A model generated the notes under the pieces. It was not told the DNA's origin. It was given only the letters and a program-made list of their open reading frames with translations, and searched no databases. Shown here piece by piece: positions 47,301-55,771 of a DNA stretch of 64,000 bases. Within the stretch, counting starts at the first letter, position 1, and each line of letters starts with the position of its first letter. This DNA comes from CBDHDN01 sp965261585 (GTDB lineage: Bacteria > Pseudomonadota > Alphaproteobacteria > UBA6615), in the NCBI GenBank assembly GCA_965261585.1, contig CBDHDN010000058.1, positions 1 through 64,000 on the forward strand, given 5' to 3'. The position numbers were made by a program, and so were the translations under genes.

Positions 47301-47981
47301 TAGGCTCCCAGCAGCGGTATCGGACATAGGGCTCGGCCGCGGCTGCGTCGCGGCCGACCTCGCGCCAGCCCGACTCTTCGTAAAAACGGCATGCGCCCGA
47401 GTTGTCGAGGTGGCATTTGAGCTGGACCGGCCCGGCGGCCGTGGTGATGGCCCGGCGCAGCAGCGCCTTGCCGATACCGACCCTGCGCCACCCCTCGGCA
47501 ACGACGAGAAAGTGGATGAAGGCATCGGCGCGCCAATAGCTGACGAAGCCGACAGCGCCTATCCACCGGATCACGCTGATCCTCGACAATCACTCCGCGC
47601 ATATCTCCAAGGAAACCCGAGGCTGGCTCGCCGAGCAGCGAGAGGGCCGCTTCAGTTTCGTCTTCACTCCCAAGCACGGCTCCTGGCTCAACCTCATCGA
47701 GGGCTTCTTCTCCAAGCTCGCTCGCTCGGTGCTCCGGCACATCCGCGTCGCCTCCAAGCAGGAACTCAAGGACCGCATCATCGCCGCCGGCGATGCCGCG
47801 ACCCAGATCTCCTCGCCCGCGACACTGTGTTCGAATCGCGCGCGGGCATAGGTCGCCGGATCGTCTTGCGAGAAAGTGGGAAGGTCGCGCGCATGATGGT
47901 CTCGAACAGCAAGGCGCAGGGCCGGCGGTCGCCGGGAGCGCAGAAGCGGATTACGATTTCGTCGGATAGGGCGTCGTCCAT
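47297..47981 (-). pseudogene. GNAT acetyltransferase gene split by an IS630 fragment
   Basis: The N-terminal part (47981 to about 47800) reads VIRFCAPGDRRPCALLFETI. After a one-base shift it continues DDPATYARARFEHSVAGEE. The C-terminal part (about 47566 to 47297) reads GAVGFVSYWRADAFIHFLVV with the acetyl-CoA motif AEGWRRVGIGKALL and FYEESGWREVG. The two parts join almost seamlessly in the GNAT fold, so almost nothing was lost when the IS630 piece arrived. The frameshift lies near 47865. The C-terminal piece alone keeps an ATG-initiated frame of 97 residues but lacks the first strands. Confidence 0.72.
47567..47800 (+). mobile_element. IS630-family transposase C-terminal fragment
   Basis: Read on the plus strand the fragment encodes ITLILDNHSAHISKETRGW, then FVFTPKHGSWLNLIEGFFSK and SVLRHIRVASKQELKDRI, the DDE-containing C-terminal part of an IS630 transposase. 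It stops after about 75 codons, before the usual end, and lacks the whole N-terminus and terminal repeats. It interrupts the minus-strand GNAT gene. The boundaries are approximate. Confidence 0.78.
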
Positions 47982-48062
47982 TGGTGAGACGCTGGTGGCG
48001 GCGGAAATGACTGTGGTTATATCCCTTTTTGACGAGCTGCTGGCGCGGCGGGGAGGCGCATC

Positions 48063-48878
48063 ATGACCGAAGACTACAGGATTGGCATCGTCGGCGCGGC
48101 CGGCCGCATGGGCCGGATGCTGGTCCGCGCCGTGACGGAAGCCGATGGCTGCGTGCTGGGCGGCGCGGTCGACCGCCCCGGGGCGCCCGGCCAGGGAGAG
48201 GATGCGGGCACGCTGGCCGGTGTCGGTGCGCTGGGGGTGGCGGTCGTTGCCGATGCGGTGCCGATGTTCGCCGACACCGACGCGGTCATCGAGTTCAGCA
48301 CGCCCGAGGCGACGGTCGAGCATGCCGGCCTGGCGGCGCAGGCGCGCTGCGTCTATGTCGCCGGCACGACCGGGTTGGACAAGGACCAGCAGGCGGCGCT
48401 GGATCGGGCCGCGCGCCACACCCAGGTGGTCTGGGCGCCGAACATGTCGCTCGGCGTCAACCTGCTGATGGCGTTGACGGAACAGGTCGCGCGTACGCTA
48501 GCCGACGACTACGACATCGAGATCGTCGAGATGCACCACCGCCACAAGGTCGACGCGCCGTCGGGCACGGCGCTGGGACTCGGCCGCGCGGCGGCGGCCG
48601 GCCGCGGTGTCGACTTGGATACCGTGCAGGAGCTCGGCCGGGCCGGCCCGACCGGCGCGCGCGAACGCGGCCGGATCGGCTTCGCGGCGCTGCGCGGCGG
48701 CGACGTGGTCGGCGATCACACCGTCATCTTCGCCACCGACGGCGAGCGCATCGAGCTGACCCACAAGGCGGCCAACCGCGAGATCTATGCCCGCGGCGCC
48801 GTTCGGTCGGCGTTGTGGGCGCGGGACAAGCCGCCCGGCCTGTACGGGATGCGCGATATCCTGGGTCTTGGGGCCTAG
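48063..48878 (+). CDS. dapB: 4-hydroxy-tetrahydrodipicolinate reductase DapB
   Basis: The 271-residue protein has the NAD(P)-binding GIVGAAGRMGRMLV, VYVAGTTGL, APNMSLGVNLLM, and the catalytic EMHHRHKVDAPSGTAL. It reduces HTPA in lysine and diaminopimelate synthesis. ATG 48063 lies 82 bp from the divergent broken GNAT gene. The 5' flank is a convenient promoter location. No irregularity was seen. Confidence 0.96.
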   Translation: MTEDYRIGIVGAAGRMGRMLVRAVTEADGCVLGGAVDRPGAPGQGEDAGTLAGVGALGVAVVADAVPMFADTDAVIEFSTPEATVEHAGLAAQARCVYVAGTTGLDKDQQAALDRAARHTQVVWAPNMSLGVNLLMALTEQVARTLADDYDIEIVEMHHRHKVDAPSGTALGLGRAAAAGRGVDLDTVQELGRAGPTGARERGRIGFAALRGGDVVGDHTVIFATDGERIELTHKAANREIYARGAVRSALWARDKPPGLYGMRDILGLGA

Positions 48879-48920
48879 AGTGGACCGGCGCGACGCGAAT
48901 CGCCCCGTTTGTTGAGCCTA

Positions 48921-49454
48921 CTAACTGGTCGATTCCGCCGGTGATGCCGTAAGGCGCGAGAGTGCCGCACTCAGATCGGCGGCGAAGGCCAAGCGCTCGC
49001 CCGGCGTCAGGAACGAGCCGAGCGTAATCGATCTGCCATGGCTCGACAGGCGCAGGCAGTTATCGCCGCCGCGCCGGTGTTCGACGGTGACACGCAGCCA
49101 GTGCGGTGGCTGGAAGCGGACGCGATCGGTGCGGCCGAAAGGCTTCACGCATTCGACCGTCAACGCCTCGGGTGTCAGTTGGATGGCCTCGAGGCCCCGG
49201 GCCGAGCGGTAGTTGATCCGAAACGCGACATAGAGCAGTGCGATCTCCAGCCCGAAATAAGGCAGGACCGGCCAGACCCCGCGAACCAGGAACGACGTGC
49301 CAACGATGAGGCCGCAGGCGAAGACGCCGGCCATCATGATGCGGAAGGCGCGTGGGCTCAGGCTGCGGCGCGGCGTGAGCACCGCGTCGAACAACGCCGG
49401 GGTTGGGCCGTCGGGCGTCCCCTGCGCTGGCCCAGTCGGCTGCAATCCTGACAT
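48921..49454 (-). CDS. DUF2244 membrane protein
   Basis: The 177-residue protein matches the DUF2244 pattern: FDAVLTPRRSLSPRAFRIMM, two hydrophobic segments at about residues 37-57 and 60-80, then ECVKPFGRTDRVRF and the C-terminal GSFLTPGERLAFAADL. It is predicted to lie in the inner membrane with unknown function. It is divergent from nth, a neighbourhood common in alphaproteobacteria. Confidence 0.86.
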   Translation of the reverse strand: MSGLQPTGPAQGTPDGPTPALFDAVLTPRRSLSPRAFRIMMAGVFACGLIVGTSFLVRGVWPVLPYFGLEIALLYVAFRINYRSARGLEAIQLTPEALTVECVKPFGRTDRVRFQPPHWLRVTVEHRRGGDNCLRLSSHGRSITLGSFLTPGERLAFAADLSAALSRLTASPAESTS

Positions 49455-49547
49455 AACAACATCTTAGGCAGCGCCGGCCACCGTGGCAAAGGTGACGATC
49501 CGCCGCAGCCGGTTCCGCAGGCGGCGCAAGTCCGCTAGCTTCGCACC

Positions 49548-50183
49548 ATGCGCAAGGCCGACATCGAGGAGCTGTTTCGCCGCCTCGCCGCGCAGCGTCC
49601 GACGCCGGAGACGGAGCTGCGCTACGCCAATCCGTACACGCTGCTGGTTGCCGTCGTGCTCTCGGCGCAGGCGACCGACGTCGGTGTTAACAAGGCCACG
49701 GGGCCGCTGTTCAAGCTGGCCGACACGCCGGAGAAGGTGCTGCGCCTCGGCGAGGATCGGGTGCGCGACATGATCCGGACGATCGGTCTCTATCGCAACA
49801 AGGCGAAGAACGTGATCCGGTTGAGCCAGCAGTTGATCGATCGACATGGCGGCGTCGTGCCGCAGACGCGCGAGGAATTGGAAGCGCTGGCCGGGGTCGG
49901 CCGCAAGACCGCGAATGTCGTGCTCAACACCGCGTTCGGTGCCGAGACTATCGCCGTCGACACGCACCTGTTCCGGCTCGCCAACCGGCTGACCCTGGCC
50001 GAGGGCAAGACCCCGCTGGAGGTCGAGGAAGGGCTAGTGCGCCGGGTGCCGAAGTCATACCGGCGCCATGCTCATCACTGGCTGATTCTGCACGGGCGCT
50101 ACGTCTGCAAGGCGCGGAAGCCGGACTGTCCGCAATGCATCGTCAACGACCTCTGCCGCTTCAAGGGCAAGACCGTCGCCTGA
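49548..50183 (+). CDS. nth: Endonuclease III (DNA glycosylase/AP lyase)
   Basis: The 211-residue protein has the helix-hairpin-helix with catalytic Lys (LAGVGRKTANVVL), the catalytic Asp (AVDTHLFRLANRL) and the four-Cys iron-sulfur loop with spacing 6-2-5 at the end (CKARKPDCPQCIVNDLC). It removes oxidised pyrimidines and cuts abasic sites. ATG 49548 fits family length. Confidence 0.96.
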   Translation: MRKADIEELFRRLAAQRPTPETELRYANPYTLLVAVVLSAQATDVGVNKATGPLFKLADTPEKVLRLGEDRVRDMIRTIGLYRNKAKNVIRLSQQLIDRHGGVVPQTREELEALAGVGRKTANVVLNTAFGAETIAVDTHLFRLANRLTLAEGKTPLEVEEGLVRRVPKSYRRHAHHWLILHGRYVCKARKPDCPQCIVNDLCRFKGKTVA

Positions 50184-50195
50184 GCGGCCGGCCGC

Positions 50196-50699
50196 TCAGG
50201 CGACGCCGTTGAGTTCGTCCAGCACCAGGCGTTCGAAACAAAGGCGCCCGTCCCGTTCCGACAGCGGCGTGCTGTTGCGGGGCGTGCGCAGCTCGAAATA
50301 GGTGACCCGCGCCGACGGCTCGCCGACGTCGCTCTCGCCATCGTCGCCATAGAGGAAGAGGTCGAAGACGCAGTCGGCGTGCGTGTACTGCCAGATCTCG
50401 GCGCCGATGTCGCGCCGTACCGTGACCGGCGCGCCCAGCAGGACCCTGACCTCCGGCGCGAACAACCCGACGACCTGGTTCGGGTCGTCGTCGATCTCCG
50501 TCCGCGGTCGTACGCCCGGGTCGGCTGGCGGCATCGCCGTTCGGGCCAGCTGGTCAAGGGTCGGCGGCGGCGCTGGCCAGTTTCGTGTGCTGTTGGCCCG
50601 CTCGGTCGAGGTGCCGCTGCACGCGGACAGGGCGGCCGCGGCGACGAGCAGCAGGCTCCAATACCGCGGCCTGGGCCGGCCGGTCGTGCCGGCCGTCAT
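50196..50699 (-). CDS. Putative lipoprotein of unknown function
   Basis: The roughly 167-residue protein has an N-terminal signal with lipobox ALSAC (about residue 27), a Pro-rich linker, and a small C-terminal domain with VVGLFAPEVRVLLGAPV and YTHADCVFDLFLYGDDGE. This is reminiscent of small SmpA/OmlA-like or YkuS-like folds, but I do not recognise the family. ATG 50699 is preferred over an upstream ATG at 50741. It sits downstream of a bactofilin gene on the same strand and may share its transcript. Confidence 0.7.
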   Translation of the reverse strand: MTAGTTGRPRPRYWSLLLVAAAALSACSGTSTERANSTRNWPAPPPTLDQLARTAMPPADPGVRPRTEIDDDPNQVVGLFAPEVRVLLGAPVTVRRDIGAEIWQYTHADCVFDLFLYGDDGESDVGEPSARVTYFELRTPRNSTPLSERDGRLCFERLVLDELNGVA

Positions 50700-50750
50700 T
50701 CGTTGCAGACCGGTCCCCAATGCCGCGTTGTGTCCCGGCATGCGTGCGGC

Positions 50751-51257
50751 CTAGTTCAGGGTTGGCGGCAGGGCGGGGACGGGCTCTGCGGGGGTTTTCG
50801 ATCCGGAGGCGATGTCGCCATTGAGCTCGCCGCCCGCGTCGACCTGAAGCCGAGAATAGCGGATCTTGCCGGAGACGCGACCCGTGCTGTGCACCTCCAA
50901 GTGGTTGCGGACGGTGAGGTCGCCATCGAAGGCGCCGCTGATCTTGGCGACGTCGACCTCGGCCCGGCCTTTGAAGACGCCGGTATCGGTCACCTCGAGC
51001 AGTCGGCCGCCGGACAGCGTCGCCTCGATACGGCCCTCGACGATCAGCGTGTCGCAGGTCGCGATCTCGCCGGAAAGCTTTATGTCCTTGCCGACCGTCA
51101 GGGTCTTGCCGTCGTCGCGCAGGGTGTGCACCTCTGCTTGATGGCCTTCGGCGTGCCGCGGCGGCAGGTTCAAGGGCCGGCGGGCCGGCCGCTCGAGGAA
51201 GCTCAGGTCGGGCTCGTGGGGCCGCTCGGCACCGCCGTCCTTGGGGATTGCTGCCAT
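50751..51257 (-). CDS. Bactofilin-family polymer-forming protein
   Basis: The 168-residue protein has a disordered N-terminus (about 50 residues) and the bactofilin beta-helix: TLTVGKDIKLSGEIATCDTL, IVEGRIEATLSGG, GVFKGRAEVDVAKISG, and HSTGRVSGKIRYSRLQV. It ends with a Pro-rich tail. Bactofilins polymerise without nucleotide and often organise peptidoglycan synthesis at the membrane. ATG 51257 begins MAAIPKDGG. It is divergent from the adenosine-kinase-like gene. Confidence 0.9.
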   Translation of the reverse strand: MAAIPKDGGAERPHEPDLSFLERPARRPLNLPPRHAEGHQAEVHTLRDDGKTLTVGKDIKLSGEIATCDTLIVEGRIEATLSGGRLLEVTDTGVFKGRAEVDVAKISGAFDGDLTVRNHLEVHSTGRVSGKIRYSRLQVDAGGELNGDIASGSKTPAEPVPALPPTLN

Positions 51258-51520
51258 TGTCGTCTGTCTCCGGGCTGGGAGGAAATGCTCGATGCCGTCC
51301 GCCATGCCGTCGGTCAACCTCCCGGGCTGAGCCTCGTCATCATCCAACAGAGGCTCGGTTCGTTTCAATCGAAAATGGGCCACGGTGAAGCAACCCTTGC
51401 AGTGGTCGTCGGCGCTAGCACTCGCCGCCCGCAAAACCTGGGTCGCGTGTTGTCCCGCCGCGGGCAGCCACTATACTGCCCACCGTTATCCTTACTTTTC
51501 CCCTAACACCGGAGCGCGGC
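51258..51520. other. Divergent intergenic region between bactofilin and adenosine kinase
   Basis: These 263 bases contain no recognisable gene. The segment around 51482-51508 (TTATCCTTACTTTTCCCC) before the kinase start is relatively A/T rich and may include its promoter. No operator or riboswitch was recognised. Confidence 0.45.
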
Positions 51521-52549
51521 ATGGTAGCTGACCTCGACGTCGTGTGCATCGGCAATGCGATCGTCGACGTCCTTGTACAGGCCGATGACGCGACCGTGGA
51601 GCGGCTTGGCCTCGACAAGGGCATCATGACCCTGATCGAGGCCAATCAGGCGCACGACCTGTACGAGCGGATGGGCCCGGCGATCGAGGCCTCGGGCGGG
51701 TCGGCCAGCAACACGGCCGCCGGCATCGCCTCGTTGGGCGGCCTAAGCGCCTATATCGGCAAGGTGCGGAACGACCAGCTGGGCGGTATCTTCACCCACG
51801 ATATCCGCGCCAGCGGGGTCCATTTCGACACAACGGCGGCAACGGACGGGCCGCCGACGGCACGCTGCCTGATCTTCATCACGCCCGACGCCCAGCGGAC
51901 GATGAACACCTACCTCGGCGCCTGCGTCAATCTGGGACCGCAGGACATCGATCCCGGCCTCGTCGAGCGCGCCAAGGTGACCTACATGGAGGGCTATCTG
52001 TGGGACCGGCCGGAGGCCAAGCAGGCGTTCCTCAAGGCGGCCGAGATCGCCCACGGCGCGGCCCGGCAGGTGTCGCTCACGCTGTCGGACCCGTTTTGCG
52101 TCGAGCGCCATCGCGACTCGTTCCGCGACCTCGTCCGCGGCCACATCGACGTCCTGTTCGCCAACGAGGAGGAGATCACCTCGTTCTACCAGGTCGGTGG
52201 GTTCGACGATGCGCTGCAGCATGTGCGCGCGGACTGCGCCGTCGCGGCGCTGACCCGCAGCGAGAAGGGTTCGATCATCGTTGCCGGTGACGAAATCCAC
52301 GTGATCGACGCCGAACCGGTGGTGCGGCTCGCCGACACGACCGGGGCCGGCGACCAGTATGCCGCCGGCTTCCTCTATGGCCTGACCCACGGCCATGACC
52401 TGGCGACCGCGGGCCGCATCGCCGCGATCGCGGCGGCCGAGGTGATCGGCCATATCGGGCCGCGGCCGCTGGTGCCGCTCGGCGACCTCGTGGCCAAGAC
52501 GTTGGCGCGGCTGAGGTGGCCTCGCCTATTCGGACAGCCTGGCGGCTGA
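51521..52549 (+). CDS. Adenosine-kinase-like PfkB carbohydrate kinase with an IS-derived C-terminus
   Basis: The 342-residue PfkB kinase has VVCIGNAIVDVLVQ, the sugar-binding GGSASNTAAGIASLGG, and the ATP/catalytic DTTGAGDQYAAGFLYG with the general-base Asp. It phosphorylates adenosine or a related nucleoside. The natural end was almost certainly KTLARQ followed by TAG. An IS3 element inserted in the last codons, so the protein now ends in twelve residues encoded by the IS (LRWPRLFGQPGG). The catalytic region is not affected, so activity is probably kept. Confidence 0.9.
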   Translation: MVADLDVVCIGNAIVDVLVQADDATVERLGLDKGIMTLIEANQAHDLYERMGPAIEASGGSASNTAAGIASLGGLSAYIGKVRNDQLGGIFTHDIRASGVHFDTTAATDGPPTARCLIFITPDAQRTMNTYLGACVNLGPQDIDPGLVERAKVTYMEGYLWDRPEAKQAFLKAAEIAHGAARQVSLTLSDPFCVERHRDSFRDLVRGHIDVLFANEEEITSFYQVGGFDDALQHVRADCAVAALTRSEKGSIIVAGDEIHVIDAEPVVRLADTTGAGDQYAAGFLYGLTHGHDLATAGRIAAIAAAEVIGHIGPRPLVPLGDLVAKTLARLRWPRLFGQPGG

Positions 52550-52573
52550 GTTAAGGTGTATTCCGGTTGTTTC

Positions 52574-53509
52574 TCAAGCCGCCAGAATCCCTTTCATGCG
52601 ATCTTCCTGCTGCTGCGGTTGCGCCTGTGGGGATGTGGGCAAGGCGCGGAGCGGCTTGTCCATCATACCCACAGGCGGCTCGCCGCGATATGCCTCGGCC
52701 GGGGTCCGCCCGTCCAGCGCCAGGTGCGGCCTCTCAAGGTTGTAAAAGCGGACCCAATCACGGATCAGGCGCCGGGCGGAGAAGCCGTCGGCGATCTCGT
52801 GGAGATAGATCGCCTCGTATTTGAGCGAGCGCCACAGCCGCTCGATGAAGATATTGTCCATGCACCGGCCCCTGCCATCCATCGAGATCCGGATGCCGGC
52901 CGCCTGCAGGCGCCCGGTGAAGGCGAAGCTGGTGAACTGGCTGCCCTGGTTGGTGTTGAATATCTCCGGCGCGCCATGCCGGGCCAGGACCTCTTCGAGA
53001 GCGTCTGTGCAGAAGCTCGCGTCCAGCGTGTTCGACAGCCGCCAGGCCAGGACGTACCGGCTCGCCCAGTCCATGATCGCCACCAGGTAAAGGAAGCCGC
53101 GCTGCACCGGGATATAGGTGATATCGGCGCACCAGACATGGTTCGCCCGCTCGATCGCCAGGCCCCGCAGCAGATATGGGTAGACCCGGTGCTCGGGGTG
53201 CGGATCGCTGGTACGCGGCGCCCGATAGATCGCCTGAAGCCCCATCAGGCTCATCAGCCGCCCGGCCCGGCGGCGCCCGATACGCACGCCCTCGCGGCGC
53301 AGGTGAAGTGCCATCCGACGGGCGCCGTAAAACGGATACTTCAGGAAGAGCTCGTCGATCCGCCGCATCAGTGCGAGCGTCTCGGCGCTCTCCCCCGTCG
53401 GCTCGTAGTAGAGCGAGGAACGTCCGACCGACAGCAGGCGGCATTGCCGGCTCAGGCTCAACGCCGGGTGGTCGCGCACAACCATCGCGCGCCGCTCCGC
53501 CCGGCTCAT
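52574..53509 (-). CDS. IS3-family transposase OrfB with Asn in place of a catalytic Asp
   Basis: The 311-residue protein has HTH_21 (KYPFYGARRMALHLRREGV), then the rve core: NHVWCADITYIPVQRG (first Asp), a second site reading EIFNTNQGSQFTSF where the family has NTDQGSQFT, and NIFIERLWRSLKYE (Glu). The second catalytic Asp is therefore Asn (codon AAC). If correct, the transposase is catalytically dead. It starts four bases inside orfA, the standard IS3 programmed frameshift arrangement. Confidence 0.9.
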   Translation of the reverse strand: MSRAERRAMVVRDHPALSLSRQCRLLSVGRSSLYYEPTGESAETLALMRRIDELFLKYPFYGARRMALHLRREGVRIGRRRAGRLMSLMGLQAIYRAPRTSDPHPEHRVYPYLLRGLAIERANHVWCADITYIPVQRGFLYLVAIMDWASRYVLAWRLSNTLDASFCTDALEEVLARHGAPEIFNTNQGSQFTSFAFTGRLQAAGIRISMDGRGRCMDNIFIERLWRSLKYEAIYLHEIADGFSARRLIRDWVRFYNLERPHLALDGRTPAEAYRGEPPVGMMDKPLRALPTSPQAQPQQQEDRMKGILAA

Positions 53510-53790
53510 CGACCGGACCCGCGCGATAAAAAATCCCGCTCCACGATCAACTCCCCGATCTTGGCGTGAAGATCGCGGACCTCGCTCTCATGGTCCCGGA
53601 CCCGCCGCTCGGCGCCCTTCGAGAACACCTCGACCAGACCCTCGATCGCCTGGCGCTTCCAGGCGCCCACCTGATTCGGATGGACCTGGTGCTGCGAGGC
53701 GATCTCCTGCAGCGTCCGCTCGCCCCGAAGCGCCTCCAGCGCCACCTTCGTCTTCAGCTCCCCTGAAAATCTCCGTCGCTTGCTGCTCAT
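53506..53790 (-). CDS. IS3-family transposase OrfA
   Basis: The 94-residue protein has a helix-turn-helix (FSGELKTKVALEALRGERTL, IASQHQVHPNQVGAWKR) and a C-terminal leucine-zipper-like region (VRDLHAKIGELIVERDFL). It binds the element's ends and is fused to OrfB by frameshifting. It overlaps orfB by four bases. Confidence 0.88.
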   Translation of the reverse strand: MSSKRRRFSGELKTKVALEALRGERTLQEIASQHQVHPNQVGAWKRQAIEGLVEVFSKGAERRVRDHESEVRDLHAKIGELIVERDFLSRGSGR

Positions 53791-53871
53791 CTGTATTCCT
53801 CCGTCAGACAGTGGAATACACCTTAACGACCTGTCCGAATTTCCGGGGCCACCTCAGGCGCGGCAATAGGC

Positions 53872-55659
53872 CTAGTTCACGGCCCAGAACGTCTCCATTA
53901 CGGCGCCATAGATCGGCGTGTTCGCTGGACGGGCGACGCCGTCCCAGTAGGCGATGCGCGAGCCCGGCGAGTGGTATAGTGGCACGACATAGTAGTTCCA
54001 CATGAGCACGCGATCGAGGGCGCTGGCTGCGGCGGCGAGTGCCTTACGGTCCCCGGCTGCGACCAGCGCCTCAATCAGTGCGTCAATGACGGGGTTGGCG
54101 ACACCGGCCGTATTGCGGCTGCCAGGGCTGGCGGCTGTCCTGCTGCTCCAGTAGTTCTGTTGCTCGTTGCCGGGCGACAGCGACACACCCCAACGGCGAA
54201 AAGTCATGTCGAAATCGAACGCCTCCGTCACCGCCTGATAAATGGCGCTGTCCACCAGCCTGACCCGGACGTCGATGCCGAGGCGTTCCAGGTTGTGCTT
54301 GTAGGCAAGGGCAATGCGCTCGTTGGCCCGTCTCAAGAGCAGGATTTCGAATGAGAAGAGCTGGCCCGTACTGCGGACTAGCCGTCCGCCGTCGACCCGC
54401 CAGCCGGCCTCCTTCAGCAGTCGGGATGCCGTGCGCAAATGGGTCCGGTCGTTGCCGGAGCCGTCGGTCGCCGGCGGCTCGAACGGGCCTCCAAAAACCT
54501 CCGGCGGCAATTGGTCGCGCCAGGGCTCGAGAAGCGCCAGTTCGGCGTCTGTTGGTGGGCCTGTCGGACCAAGGTCCGAGTTGTCGAACATGCCAGAAGT
54601 GCGAGTGAAGCCGCCGTGCAGCAGGTTGGCGTTGATCCATTCGAAGTCGAAGGCGAGCATCAGGGCCTGGCGCACGCGGCGGTCCTGGAACAGCGGCCGC
54701 CGGATGTTGAAGGCGATGCCACTTAGGCCTGAAGGAATGCCATTCTCGAGGATCTTGCGGACCACTTCGCCATTGTTGGCGGCGGGGAAGTCGTACTGGG
54801 TCGCCCAGCGCGCAGCATCGCCCTCTACGCGATAATCATAGTCACCGGCCTTGAAAGCCTCCAGCTCGACGGAGTCGTCGCGGTAATACTCGTAGCGGAT
54901 CACATCAAAGTTGTAGTGGCCCACGTTCACCGGTAGGTCGCGGCCCCAATACTCGGGGTTGCGGCGGTAGGTGATGCCGCGGCTTGGGTTGGCCCGCTCA
55001 ACCAGGTAGGGACCGCTGGTTACCGGGGGCTCCAGGGTTGTCTCAGTGTAGTCGCGGTCTTGCCAATAGGCCCTCGATAGGATCGGCAGGAAGCCGGCAA
55101 TCAGCAGCGGCAGCTCGCGGTCGGCCTTGTCGGCGTCGAACACAAAGCGGATCTGGCGCGGGCCTGGTCGCTCAACACGGACGACCTTATTGAAAGTCAC
55201 GCGAGAGTTCGGCCGGCCCTGGGTGCGAACCGTCTCCCATGAGAAGATCACGTCCTCGACCGTGATCGGCGAGCCGTCGGAGAAGCGGGCTTCGGGCCGC
55301 AGCGTGAACGTGACCCAGGAGCGGTCGTCCGGCACCTCGACCGACTCGGCGATCAAGCCGTAGAGCGTGAACGGCTCGTCCCAAACCCGCTGCATTAGGG
55401 TCTCATACACGAGGCTCAGGGCGGCCGGGCGTCTGCCCTTGATCGTATTCGGAACCAGCGTGTTGAACGTACCGGTCCTGGCGAGGCGCAGGGTGCCGCC
55501 CTTGGGCGCGTTGGGATTGGCGTAGTCGAGATGACGGAAATCGGCGGCGTATTTGGGGTTTCCGTGCATGGCCAGGCCATGGCTAGGCTCGGCCTGGGCC
55601 GCCCGGACTCCCAGGGCGGCCGCCACGACCGTGGCGAGCATGAGGACGGTTCGGTGCAT
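53872..55659 (-). CDS. ABC transporter substrate-binding protein, YejA-like (SBP_bac_5)
   Basis: The 595-residue secreted protein has a signal peptide (cleavage near AAQAEPSHG, residue 23). The family 5 binding fold follows: FRHLDYANPNAPKGGTLRLA, VTFTLRPEARFSDGSPITVE and VRQALMLAFDFEWINANLL. It is similar to YejA-type peptide or microcin C binding proteins. No permease or ATPase gene is adjacent, so it is an orphan here. It ends just beyond the IS3 element's target duplication and is convergent with the kinase gene. Confidence 0.88.
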   Translation of the reverse strand: MHRTVLMLATVVAAALGVRAAQAEPSHGLAMHGNPKYAADFRHLDYANPNAPKGGTLRLARTGTFNTLVPNTIKGRRPAALSLVYETLMQRVWDEPFTLYGLIAESVEVPDDRSWVTFTLRPEARFSDGSPITVEDVIFSWETVRTQGRPNSRVTFNKVVRVERPGPRQIRFVFDADKADRELPLLIAGFLPILSRAYWQDRDYTETTLEPPVTSGPYLVERANPSRGITYRRNPEYWGRDLPVNVGHYNFDVIRYEYYRDDSVELEAFKAGDYDYRVEGDAARWATQYDFPAANNGEVVRKILENGIPSGLSGIAFNIRRPLFQDRRVRQALMLAFDFEWINANLLHGGFTRTSGMFDNSDLGPTGPPTDAELALLEPWRDQLPPEVFGGPFEPPATDGSGNDRTHLRTASRLLKEAGWRVDGGRLVRSTGQLFSFEILLLRRANERIALAYKHNLERLGIDVRVRLVDSAIYQAVTEAFDFDMTFRRWGVSLSPGNEQQNYWSSRTAASPGSRNTAGVANPVIDALIEALVAAGDRKALAAAASALDRVLMWNYYVVPLYHSPGSRIAYWDGVARPANTPIYGAVMETFWAVN

Positions 55660-55771
55660 GGGGAGGACCCGTTCGTTGACAATGAAGACAACGATAGCAT
55701 GGAAGTGATTGATTGCAATGTCGCGGCGCCCATAGTGTCTGACGGGCGGACCAAAGCGGGGCTCTCATACC

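Larger units (their letters stand above)
52512..53856 (-). mobile_element. IS3-family insertion sequence at the end of the kinase gene
   Basis: The element is 1345 bp. Both ends begin TGAGGTGGCC with partially matching inner sequence (ATTCGGACAG, then TTAAGGTGTATTCC). An 8-bp direct repeat GGCGCGGC flanks it (52504-52511 and 53857-53864). It contains orfA and orfB on the minus strand. Confidence 0.86.

Noticed and set aside
47297..47589. A short complete GNAT protein
   Set aside because: It lacks the first strands of the fold; the missing N-terminus is visible beyond the IS630 fragment, so it is the 3' half of a split gene.
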